From Kribbella caucasensis (GTDB lineage: Bacteria > Actinomycetota > Actinomycetes > Propionibacteriales > Kribbellaceae): 64,000 nt of DNA. The notes under the pieces were generated by a model. That model was not told the DNA's origin. It saw only the letters and a program-made list of their open reading frames with translations, and ran no database searches. Made by a program: the position numbers and the translations under genes. How positions within the stretch are numbered: the stretch's first letter is position 1; each line of letters opens with the position of its first letter. The stretch is taken from assembly GCF_004361855.1 (NCBI RefSeq), contig NZ_SNWQ01000024.1, positions 40,831 to 104,830 of the forward strand, in the 5' to 3' direction. Of this stretch, positions 29,070-36,727 are shown piece by piece.

Positions 29070-29795
29070 TCAGAGTTCGCCGAGGTACGCCGTCCGCATG
29101 CGCTGATCGCTCAGCAGGCTCTCGGCCGTGCCGGACAGCACGATCCTCCCGGTCTGCAGCACGTAACCGCGGTCGGCGATCGAGAGGGCCATGGTCGCGT
29201 TCTGCTCGACCACGAAGACGGTCGTCCCCTGCTCGTTGATCTCGCGGATGATCTCGAAGTTCTGCTCGACCAGGACCGGAGCCAGGCCCATCGAGGGCTC
29301 GTCCATCAGCAGCACCTTCGGCCGGGCCATCAGCGCCCGGGCCATCGCCACCATCTGCTGTTCCCCACCCGACAGTGTCCCGGCCCGCTGCCCGAACCGC
29401 TGCCGCACCCGGGGAAAGAGTGCGAAGACCCGCTCGAAGTCCTTCGCGACTTCCTCGCTGTCGTTCCTGAGATAGCAGCCCATTTCCAGGTTCTCGCGCA
29501 CGGTCATGCGTTTGAACAAGCGGCGGTTCTCCGGAACCATCGACACCCCCAGGCCGACCAGCCGCTGCGTCGGCAGGCCGGTGATCCGCCGGCCGTCGAG
29601 CAGCACCTCGCCGCGGGTCGGGACGACGTACCCGAGGATCGTCTTCAGCATCGTGGTCTTGCCGCTGGCGTTGCCGCCCAGCAGGCAGACCACCTCGCCG
29701 GCGTGAATCTCCAGGTCGATGTCGCGCAGCACCTGGATCGCGCCGTAGTGCGTGCTGACGCCGCGCAGGCTGAGCAACGGCTGGGGATCGGTCAT
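29070..29795 (-). CDS. livF: Branched-chain amino acid-type ABC transporter ATP-binding protein LivF
   Basis: 241 residues. Walker A GGNASGKT, Q-loop PENRRLF, signature LSGGEQQM, Walker B VLLMDEPSMGLAP and the switch-region VVEQN of LivF proteins. Start overlaps the stop of livG as ATGA. Last gene of the livKHMGF operon; powers import of an amino acid or related compound together with LivG. Confidence 0.93.
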   Translation of the reverse strand: MTDPQPLLSLRGVSTHYGAIQVLRDIDLEIHAGEVVCLLGGNASGKTTMLKTILGYVVPTRGEVLLDGRRITGLPTQRLVGLGVSMVPENRRLFKRMTVRENLEMGCYLRNDSEEVAKDFERVFALFPRVRQRFGQRAGTLSGGEQQMVAMARALMARPKVLLMDEPSMGLAPVLVEQNFEIIREINEQGTTVFVVEQNATMALSIADRGYVLQTGRIVLSGTAESLLSDQRMRTAYLGEL

Positions 29796-30574
29796 GCCGG
29801 GCTCGCTTTCCGCCCGAGGTAGGCCTCGATCACGCGCTCGTTGCTCGCGACCTCGTCGTACCGGCCCTCTGCGATCATCTGCCCGTAGTCGAGTACGACG
29901 ACCCGCTCCGACACTCCCTTCACCAACCGCATGTCGTGCTCGATCAGGACGATCGTGACGTCGATCTCGTCGCGGATCCGCCGGATCAGGCCGATCAGCT
30001 CGCCGGTCTCGTGCGGGTTCATCCCCGCGGTCGGCTCATCGAGCAGGAGCAGCTTCGGGCCGGACGCGAGGGCGCGGGCGATCTCCAGCCGTCGCCGGTT
30101 CGCGTACGACAGCGACCGCGCCGGAGTGTCGAACCGCCACCCGACCAGCCGGGCGCCGAAGAACGCCAGCGCCCGCTCGGCCGCCTCCCGGGTCTCGGCC
30201 TCTTCCCGCCGGAACGACGGCGGCCGCAGCACCGCCTTGAGCATCCCCGACCGGGTCCGGCAGTGCCGGGCGACCATGACGTTCTCCCGCACGCTCATCT
30301 CCGGGAAGAGCCGGACGTTTTGGAACGTCCGGGCGATGCCGAGCTCGATGATCTGGCTGGGCCGCAGACCCACGATGCCGTGCCCGTCGAAGACGATCTC
30401 ACCCCGGTCGGGCCGGGTCATCCCGGTGACGAGGTTGAACAGCGTGGTCTTGCCGGCGCCGTTCGGACCGATCACCGAGACGATCTCGCCCTCGGCCGCG
30501 TCCAGGTCGAGGCCGTCGACGGCCCGGACCCCGCCGAAATCCTTGGTCAGACCGCGAATCTCGAGCAGTGCCAT
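29792..30574 (-). CDS. livG: Branched-chain amino acid-type ABC transporter ATP-binding protein LivG
   Basis: 260 residues. Walker A GPNGAGKT, family motif IARTFQNVRLF, signature LSYANRRRLEIARALA (a LivG variant of LSGGQ), Walker B LLLDEPTAGMNP and the switch region IEHDM. ATG at 30574, 11 bases after livM, preceded by GAGGGGGA; the frame extends upstream only through the repeat at the end of livM and is rejected. Pairs with LivF. Confidence 0.93.
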   Translation of the reverse strand: MALLEIRGLTKDFGGVRAVDGLDLDAAEGEIVSVIGPNGAGKTTLFNLVTGMTRPDRGEIVFDGHGIVGLRPSQIIELGIARTFQNVRLFPEMSVRENVMVARHCRTRSGMLKAVLRPPSFRREEAETREAAERALAFFGARLVGWRFDTPARSLSYANRRRLEIARALASGPKLLLLDEPTAGMNPHETGELIGLIRRIRDEIDVTIVLIEHDMRLVKGVSERVVVLDYGQMIAEGRYDEVASNERVIEAYLGRKASPA

Positions 30575-30585
30575 GCCGGTCCCCC

Positions 30586-32397
30586 TCAACTCGGCTCGGG
30601 GCGAGAGCCCGGCTCTGGCCGAGAGCCCGGCTCTGGGCGAGAGCCGGTGTCCTGGGTCTTCAGCCATTCGTCCTGCGCGATCTCCTCCTCGTGCAACTCC
30701 TCGGCCCGGCGTTTGCTCGGGATGAACCCCTCCGGCCGCCGCAACATCATGAAGATCAGCAGGGCACCGTAGATCAGGAAGCGGTACTCCTCGAACTCGC
30801 GCAGCAACTCCGGCAGGCCGACCAGCACCATCGTGCCGAGGACGACCCCGGGCACACTGGCCATACCGCCGACGATGATCACCACCAGCACTGTGATCGA
30901 CACGATGACGTTGAAGCTGTGCGGGAATACCGAGCCGATCTTGGTGGCGAACAGCGCGCCGCCGAACCCGGCCAGCACGGCACCGACGATGAACGCGGAC
31001 AGCTTCGCGGTGACGATATCGACCCCCATCGCCTCGGCGACCGACTCGTCCTCACGCATCGCCATCCAGGCGCGCCCAATCCGGGAGTCCTGCAGCGCGT
31101 ACGTCGCGTACGCCGCGAGCAGCACGAACACGAAGATCACGTAGAAGAACGCCTGCGGGGTGCGGACCCCGACCGGCCCGACAGTGATGTCACCGACCTG
31201 GATGATCCCCTGCGCCCCACCGAAGGTCGGCTTCAGCCAGTCGGACAGGAACAGCAGCCGGGCGATCTCACCGAAGCCCAGGGTCACGATGGCGAGATAG
31301 TCGCCACGCATGCGCAGTACGGGCGTACCGACGAGCAGACCCGCCACCGCCGCGGCGAGAACCACGAACGGCACCGCGAGCCAAAAGATCCATCCGACTC
31401 CGAGGCTCGACTGTGGAGAGGTCAGCAGCGCCGTCGTGTAGGCGCCCACGGCGAAGAATGCGACGTAGCCGAGGTCGAGCAGGCCGGCGAAGCCGACCAC
31501 GATGTTCAGTCCGAGTGCCATCAGCAGGAAGATGCCGGCGATGTTGAGCACCTCGCTGAGGAACGAGCCGAGCACCTGGGGCAGCAGCCCGAGTAACAGC
31601 AGGGCCGCGGCCAGAACTGCGACCCTGACGATCCGGCGAGACCGGTCTGTGAGTCGCTCGAGCCGGGCGTTGACCAGGGCGCGAGGCTTCCGCGATCCCA
31701 GCAACTGCAGGCAGAACCCGAGTACAGCCACAACGGTGATCCCCGCGATGCTGAGGGCGCCGCTCGTGTCGTATAGGAAGTCGGCGAGCGGTTCGGTCCA
31801 GATCCGCAACTGTTGCTGGAGGCCGCGGAGCACCTGGCTGACCACGGCCTGCATCAACCCGAACGCCAGCACCCATCCCACCGCCGCCAGGACCGCCCGC
31901 CGCCAAAGGTCGGGCAGCACCTGGATCGCGCCGGCCAGACCACCCAGTACGGCAAACAGACCCACCAGCAGGCCTGCCCCCGCACCAGGCTCAAGCCCGA
32001 ACGTCAGGATCCGTGGATCGTCGCGGACGAGCTCAGGGGTGACGTTCAGCAGGACGCCGCGCAGATCGACCGTCGCGATCAGCAGCACGAACGCGCCGAT
32101 CGTCACGCCACTGATGAATCCCGCAAGCAGCCCGGTGGCAGGGTTCCGCCAGCCAGGGGGCCGGGTGGCGAAGCCCTCCAGCTCCGGCTGCCGTCGCCCG
32201 GCGACGTACCCGACCAGCAGCGGGATGGACAGCAGGAGCACCGCACCCAGCGTCAGACCGTCGAGCAACTCGCGCTCCGAGAACGCCTCGACCATGCCGT
32301 TGGCGGACACGAAGACGGCCACGGCGCCGCCGACGAGTCCGATCATGACCACTCTGGAGCCGACTGCGGCAGCCGGTGCCTCGACGACTGTCGTCAT
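30586..32397 (-). CDS. livM: LivM-type ABC permease with long N-terminal membrane extension
   Basis: 603 residues, against about 300-420 for typical LivM. The permease core starts near 275, with ALGLNIVVGFAGLLDLGYVA around 290-315, then MRGDYLAIVTLGFGEIARL and GRAWMAMREDESVAEAMGVD, the ATPase-contact loop. Residues 1-270 add about six further hydrophobic helices with no recognised family. The last residues are three copies of GSRPEP. The ATG overlaps the livH stop as ATGA. Forms the import channel with LivH. Confidence 0.88.
   Translation of the reverse strand: MTTVVEAPAAAVGSRVVMIGLVGGAVAVFVSANGMVEAFSERELLDGLTLGAVLLLSIPLLVGYVAGRRQPELEGFATRPPGWRNPATGLLAGFISGVTIGAFVLLIATVDLRGVLLNVTPELVRDDPRILTFGLEPGAGAGLLVGLFAVLGGLAGAIQVLPDLWRRAVLAAVGWVLAFGLMQAVVSQVLRGLQQQLRIWTEPLADFLYDTSGALSIAGITVVAVLGFCLQLLGSRKPRALVNARLERLTDRSRRIVRVAVLAAALLLLGLLPQVLGSFLSEVLNIAGIFLLMALGLNIVVGFAGLLDLGYVAFFAVGAYTTALLTSPQSSLGVGWIFWLAVPFVVLAAAVAGLLVGTPVLRMRGDYLAIVTLGFGEIARLLFLSDWLKPTFGGAQGIIQVGDITVGPVGVRTPQAFFYVIFVFVLLAAYATYALQDSRIGRAWMAMREDESVAEAMGVDIVTAKLSAFIVGAVLAGFGGALFATKIGSVFPHSFNVIVSITVLVVIIVGGMASVPGVVLGTMVLVGLPELLREFEEYRFLIYGALLIFMMLRRPEGFIPSKRRAEELHEEEIAQDEWLKTQDTGSRPEPGSRPEPGSRPEPS
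30592..30645 (-). repeat. Three 18-bp tandem repeats at the 3' end of livM
   Basis: Three units of 18 bases, each containing GAGAGCCCGGCTCTGG-like sequence, encode GSRPEP three times just before the livM stop. Each unit is itself nearly palindromic (GAGAGCC/GGCTCT), so the tract can also form hairpins, and copy number could change by slippage. Confidence 0.8.
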
Positions 32398-33488
32398 GCT
32401 CGGTCCTCGCGTACCCGCTCGCCGAGGATGCCGGTGGGCCGGAAGATCAGGACCATGACCAGGGTCAGGAACGCGACCACGTCCTTGAGCTGATGGGCGG
32501 CCGGGATGCCCAGGCCGACGAGCACCAGGCTCGGTCCCATCGACTCGACCATGCCCAGCGTCAACCCGCCCACAGCGGCGCCAGGGATGTTGCCGATGCC
32601 GCCGAGCACCGCGGCGGTGAACGCCTTGATGCCCGGCAGGAATCCGCTGAGGAAATGCACGTTTTGGAAGACGAGCCCGAACAGCAGACCGCCGGCGCCC
32701 GCCATCGCGCCACCGACGCCGAAGACCCGAGCGATCGTGCGATCGACGTCGACCCCCATCAGCCGGGCGATCTCAGGATCCTCGGCGACCGCCCGCATCG
32801 CCTTGCCCGCCCGGGTCCGCTCGACGTACAGATACAGGCCGGCCATGATCGACAGGGCGGCGACGATCACCAGCAGGTGCACCCGGAGGATCCGGAAACC
32901 GAGGACATCGAACGTCCCGCTGAGAATGTCCACTTCCGGGTAGGCCTTCACCGACGTACCGAACAGGCTGGCCATCGTGTACTGCAGGAAGAACGACGCG
33001 CCGATCGCGGTGATGAACGGGATCAGCCGCGGAGCACCCCGCAGCGGCCGGTACGCAACCCGCTCGAGCAGCAGGGCGACCAGCGCCGACACCGTCATGC
33101 AGCAGATCAGCGTGATGAGCAGCGCCAGGATCGGAGCGGCGTCCCACAACGCCGTACGGGCCAGTCCGTCGGTCACGAAGTAGCCGGTCATCGCGCCGAT
33201 CATGAACACCTCGCCATGGGCGAAGTTGATGAACCGGAGCACGCCGTACACCATCGTGTAGCCGAGCGCGACCAACGCGTAGACAGAACCCTGGGCAATA
33301 CCGAACACGACGAGATCGCGCCACTGCTGACCGCTCAGCCGGGCGCTGCTGATACTGCTGACGGCACCGATCAGGAGCAGCGCGATCGCCGCGATCCGGA
33401 CCAGCCAGAGGAATGCGTCGACGACCGGAAGCCGTCGTACCCGTCGGGCGGCCACCGGTCCGCGTCGTAGCGAGTTGGTCCTGGCCAT
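32394..33488 (-). CDS. livH: LivH-type ABC permease
   Basis: 364 residues with about eight membrane helices after a basic N-terminus. Family motifs: GIAQGSVYALVALGYTMVYGV, then FINFAHGEVFMIGA near residue 90, RAGKAMRAVAEDPEIARLMG as the ATPase-contact loop, and GLGNIPG-like GGIGNIPGA. AGGAGG upstream of the ATG. Partner of LivM. Confidence 0.92.
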   Translation of the reverse strand: MARTNSLRRGPVAARRVRRLPVVDAFLWLVRIAAIALLLIGAVSSISSARLSGQQWRDLVVFGIAQGSVYALVALGYTMVYGVLRFINFAHGEVFMIGAMTGYFVTDGLARTALWDAAPILALLITLICCMTVSALVALLLERVAYRPLRGAPRLIPFITAIGASFFLQYTMASLFGTSVKAYPEVDILSGTFDVLGFRILRVHLLVIVAALSIMAGLYLYVERTRAGKAMRAVAEDPEIARLMGVDVDRTIARVFGVGGAMAGAGGLLFGLVFQNVHFLSGFLPGIKAFTAAVLGGIGNIPGAAVGGLTLGMVESMGPSLVLVGLGIPAAHQLKDVVAFLTLVMVLIFRPTGILGERVREDRA

Positions 33489-33517
33489 GTGCCTCCTCGC
33501 ACGTCAGCCGAGCATGA

Positions 33518-33547
33518 CCGGGCACCCCGCTTCCTTGGGATGCCCGG
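33518..33547. terminator. Hairpin between livK and livH
   Basis: CCGGGCA arms at 33518-33524 and 33541-33547 (perfect 7 bp), extended by CCC/GGG past one mismatch, lie 9 bases after the livK stop and before livH. In binding-protein transporters such a hairpin usually lowers read-through so the binding protein outnumbers the permeases. Confidence 0.65.
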
Positions 33548-33555
33548 CCGTGCGC

Positions 33556-34821
33556 TCAGCGGGCCGGTGGCTCGAACGTGAACAGCACGTTGCCCCGGAC
33601 CTGGTCGATCGTCTTCTGAGCCGCCGTGTTCTGGACGATGTCGATCTTCGGGTTGGCGCAGTCGCCGAACTCGTCGCAGCTGAGGGTGCCGGTCAGACCT
33701 TGGTAGTCCTTGGTCTGGTAGACCGCGTCCATCAGCTTCTGCCGGTCGATGTGGATCTTGCCGTTCTCCTTCACCGCCACCTTCTCGATAGCGGCGAAGA
33801 CCATGTTGGCCGCATCGTAGGAGTGTGCGTGGAAGGCCTGGATGGGCTTCTCGCTGAACTTCTTCTCATACTTTCCGACGAAGTCCGTGTACGTTGCTCC
33901 GGTCGGGGTGGCCGGTCCGGAGAAGTACATCCCCTCGGTCTGGCCGATCACGATGAACGTGTTGGACAGCAGACCGTCGGCGCCGAACAGCTTCTTCGTG
34001 TCGGCCAGCAGCGGGAACCCCTTCGCCTGCTTGACGATGAAGTCGGCCTCTGGCTGGAAGATCGGGAAGAAGACGATGTCCGGCTTGGATGCGACCACCT
34101 CGGTCAGGACCGGGCGCATGTCGGTGTCACCCTTGCTGATGGCGGTGGCCAGCGTGACGGTTCCGCCCAGTTCCTTGAAGGAGTTGCCGAACGCATTGGC
34201 CAGCCCCTCGGTGTACGGATCACCGTCGTGGATCGTGGCCGCCTTTTTCGCTCCGAGCTTCTGGAACGCGAAGTTGGCCGCCGCCTGGCCCTGGATGATG
34301 TCGTTATGTGCGGTGCGGAGGTATCCCTTCTGGTTGGCGGTGCCCTTCTTACCTCGCAGATCCGACGTCAGGATCGGCGAGGTGTTCGACCCCGAGATCA
34401 TCAGGATTCCCTTGCCCGAAAGGATCTCCATCGCCGGCACCGCGGCACCGGAACAGCTGCTTCCGATGACTGCGACGATCTGGGGATCGGCCGCGAACTT
34501 CTGACCGGCGGTGGTCCCGCCCTCGGCCTTGCACAGGTCGTCCTCGACCTGGGTCCGGATCGGGTGCTCGAGAAGATTCCCGCCCTTGTCCTCGATCGCG
34601 ATCTCCACCGCCCGCACCTGGTCGGTGCCCAGGCTGGCGGTGTCGCCACTGATCGCTTGGAGAAGCCCGATCTTGATGGGTGCGCCCGTGTCGACGGTGA
34701 CCGCACCGAGGGGGCCGGGCGTGAAGCCCGCGCCCTTCTCCTCCTCCGGTGCGCACGCGGCGCCGATGAGCGCCAGCACTCCGACGAGACAGGCTGTGAA
34801 CTGCTTCCTGCGTGTACTCAT
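33556..34821 (-). CDS. livK: Periplasmic-type amino acid binding lipoprotein (LivK-like)
   Basis: 421 residues. Lipoprotein signal MSTRRKQFTACLVGVLALIG ending in the lipobox LIGAAC, then a type I periplasmic-binding fold: IKIGLLQAISGDTASLG near 55, VRAVEIAIEDKGG, VIGSSCSGAAVPA and SYDAANMVFAAIEK. It binds the substrate outside the membrane and presents it to LivHM. ATG at 34821 with GGAGGAGG upstream. Lies 121 bases downstream of the aconitase-X genes on the same strand, so substrate and pathway may be shared. Confidence 0.9.
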   Translation of the reverse strand: MSTRRKQFTACLVGVLALIGAACAPEEEKGAGFTPGPLGAVTVDTGAPIKIGLLQAISGDTASLGTDQVRAVEIAIEDKGGNLLEHPIRTQVEDDLCKAEGGTTAGQKFAADPQIVAVIGSSCSGAAVPAMEILSGKGILMISGSNTSPILTSDLRGKKGTANQKGYLRTAHNDIIQGQAAANFAFQKLGAKKAATIHDGDPYTEGLANAFGNSFKELGGTVTLATAISKGDTDMRPVLTEVVASKPDIVFFPIFQPEADFIVKQAKGFPLLADTKKLFGADGLLSNTFIVIGQTEGMYFSGPATPTGATYTDFVGKYEKKFSEKPIQAFHAHSYDAANMVFAAIEKVAVKENGKIHIDRQKLMDAVYQTKDYQGLTGTLSCDEFGDCANPKIDIVQNTAAQKTIDQVRGNVLFTFEPPAR

Positions 34822-34942
34822 CGCACCTCCTCCAGGAGGCTCTTGCTCCGCCACGCGAGTTCCGTGGCGATGTGGCTGATGCTACTCCGAGTGGACCCCG
34901 CGAGATGCGGTCCGGCAGCAGATACTCCCTGTGCGAACACGG

Positions 34943-35356
34943 CTACCAGGAGATCCCGCACTCCCCCGGCGTAGCCTCGACCCGAACGACGGTTCCGGAC
35001 GGGATCTCCCCATGCTCCGGTGGTTCCACCAGCAGAATCGGCATCTCGAGACCGTAGAGCTCAGCGGCGACGATCGCACCGAGGACGACGATCGCGTCAG
35101 ATCTGGCCAACACGATCGCCGCTGGCGCGGCCCGCGAGCGGATCTGCTCAGCCAGCACGCTCGAACTCGAACTCGATCCACGACCTGACTCCATCACAAG
35201 CACGCGGCCCGCCAGCGCAACACCGTACTGCGGATGGCGCGCGTCGACGATCCGCCCGCGGGCGTCCGTACCGCCCCAGAATGACAGCGGTTCGGTCAGC
35301 CGGATGGTGCTCCCTTCCGCGGTGCCACTGGTGAGCGCCTCGGCATGGATCATCAC
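34943..35356 (-). CDS. Aconitase X small subunit (DUF126 swivel domain)
   Basis: 137 residues matching the DUF126 swivelling domain: GTAEGSTIRLTEPLSFWGG, a GVALAGRVLVMESGRGSSSS segment with a serine run, then AAIVLARSDAIVVLGAIVAAELYG and an MPIL strand. The serine loop is the usual active-site serine region. Start overlaps the large-subunit stop as ATGA, so the two chains are made together. In bacteria aconitase X acts as cis-3-hydroxy-L-proline dehydratase; in archaea it is phosphomevalonate dehydratase. Confidence 0.87.
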   Translation of the reverse strand: MMIHAEALTSGTAEGSTIRLTEPLSFWGGTDARGRIVDARHPQYGVALAGRVLVMESGRGSSSSSSVLAEQIRSRAAPAAIVLARSDAIVVLGAIVAAELYGLEMPILLVEPPEHGEIPSGTVVRVEATPGECGISW

Positions 35357-36651
35357 CTGGATGCCTCCCCGAACAAGGCGTCATCGAGGACGACACGACC
35401 CAGCCGAGCGGATGCCACACACTCCTCCACAGATCCGAGCACGACCTCGGCCCCGATGTTGGCCGGCGCGTAATAGGCCCACTTGGCCGAGTTCGTCATC
35501 ACGCGCTTCGCCGCCGGCGACAGGATCGCCGTCACGTACGTACAGGTGTCGACGACAACCGTCACTCCGGCGGACTCAAGGATCGGCAGTACGCCGGTCT
35601 TCTCGGCGAGGGCCAACGTCGCCCGGGCGGTCGACAGGTAGAAGCGGACATCGTCGCGGATCGGCGGACCGTCGCGGAGAAGATCTGCAAGCACCACGCA
35701 CTCGGCATAGGAGGCGTGCGGCGTCCCGACGCTCACCGCGTCAATGCGTCCCGACGAGAAAGTCGACAGCTCGGCCCGCGTCGCCCGCAGATCCTCTGGA
35801 CTGACACCATGGACGCTGAGCGGTTCTCTGCCCTTGAGTGCATCCTCAAGTGTGGCTGCCTCCGGCGTCACTCCCACAGCGTGGAACATCGCCACTCCAC
35901 CGGAGGACGCCGCCGCCGCACCCAACGCCTTCAGCCTGTCCTCGCTGACGTCCGCCGGTATGCCAACGAGGACTGGGATCTCGCTACCGGCGACCGAACC
36001 GACGTATTGGCCCAGGAGTGGATAGACCAGCTCGGATCCGAGGAGGGCGCGTTCGAGGTCGCTGCAGTCGAACACCACCGTTCCTCTGCGGGCCTCCTCG
36101 GTCTGGAGGCCGGAGAAGGGCACCCGTCCGGTGATCGCGGCACAAATGTCCACGAAGTCGCCGTAGCGGTCGGTGCGCGCACCGAGCACCGAGTTCGCGA
36201 AGACGATGGCGTTCGACTCCGCCCAGGCGATGTGATCCCCCAGGCCAGGCCTAGCCGGAAGCTGGTACGGCGCGCAGGTCCAGGTCGCCGCACATCCGAG
36301 CGCCAGATACGCCGACATCAACCGCCGCCCACCGGCTGCGACCTCACGCTCGGCCTTGGTATTCGTACGAATCAGGCCCGGGTGGAGCAGATCCATCGAC
36401 CCGACGTTCAGCGTCGTCGGCACCCGCACGGAGGCACCGAGTTCGACGAGCCGGCCGGCGAAGTCGAGACTGACCTGGCCGTGGTACAGGCACGAATCGA
36501 CGTGGGCCGAGGTAATCTCCACCATCCGCTGCGCACCCACGATCCGGCCCAGGCCGACCACGATCCGCATCGCCATCGCGATCCCCTCGCCGTACTCGCC
36601 GGACAGCATCCGCAGCTCTTCTGCAGTGAGAACGAGCTCGGTCCTGGACAA
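35353..36651 (-). CDS. Aconitase X large (catalytic) subunit (DUF521), probable cis-3-hydroxy-L-proline dehydratase
   Basis: 432 residues. Family features include EITSAHVDSCLYHG near 45, TTLNVGSMDLLHP near 80, LGCAATWTCAPYQLP near 120 and VVVDTCTYVTAIL near 370, giving the cysteines expected to bind the iron-sulfur cluster, and an N-terminal LTAEELRMLSGEYGEGIAMA. Start is a TTG at 36651 with GGAGG upstream. With the small subunit and the liv transporter downstream it suggests dehydration of an imported hydroxyproline; phosphomevalonate dehydration is unlikely as no mevalonate genes are nearby. Substrate remains inferred. Confidence 0.85.
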   Translation of the reverse strand: MSRTELVLTAEELRMLSGEYGEGIAMAMRIVVGLGRIVGAQRMVEITSAHVDSCLYHGQVSLDFAGRLVELGASVRVPTTLNVGSMDLLHPGLIRTNTKAEREVAAGGRRLMSAYLALGCAATWTCAPYQLPARPGLGDHIAWAESNAIVFANSVLGARTDRYGDFVDICAAITGRVPFSGLQTEEARRGTVVFDCSDLERALLGSELVYPLLGQYVGSVAGSEIPVLVGIPADVSEDRLKALGAAAASSGGVAMFHAVGVTPEAATLEDALKGREPLSVHGVSPEDLRATRAELSTFSSGRIDAVSVGTPHASYAECVVLADLLRDGPPIRDDVRFYLSTARATLALAEKTGVLPILESAGVTVVVDTCTYVTAILSPAAKRVMTNSAKWAYYAPANIGAEVVLGSVEECVASARLGRVVLDDALFGEASR

Positions 36652-36715
36652 GTCGCGTCACACCTCCAGCCCCCAGTATGAGGCTGCGCACATGGGCGTG
36701 CCGGTGCCGCGGGCC

Positions 36716-36721
36716 TAGGAT
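36716..36721 (+). promoter_or_regulatory. -10 element for leaderless NAD-glutamate dehydrogenase mRNA
   Basis: TAGGAT ends exactly 6 bases before the ATG at 36728, and there is no clear ribosome binding site. The same TANNNT-N6-start layout precedes the genes at 46607, 55913 and 55951, as expected for leaderless actinobacterial transcripts. Confidence 0.55.
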
Positions 36722-36727
36722 GAGCGC

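Noticed and set aside
30592..30645. livG start moved upstream to 30667
   Set aside because: The extra residues would come from the tandem repeat at the end of livM in another frame; the ATG at 30574 has a ribosome binding site and leads directly into the ABC domain.
33518..33547. Small RNA or riboswitch between livK and livH
   Set aside because: A single short hairpin with no conserved aptamer-like structure; an intercistronic terminator or attenuator explains it.
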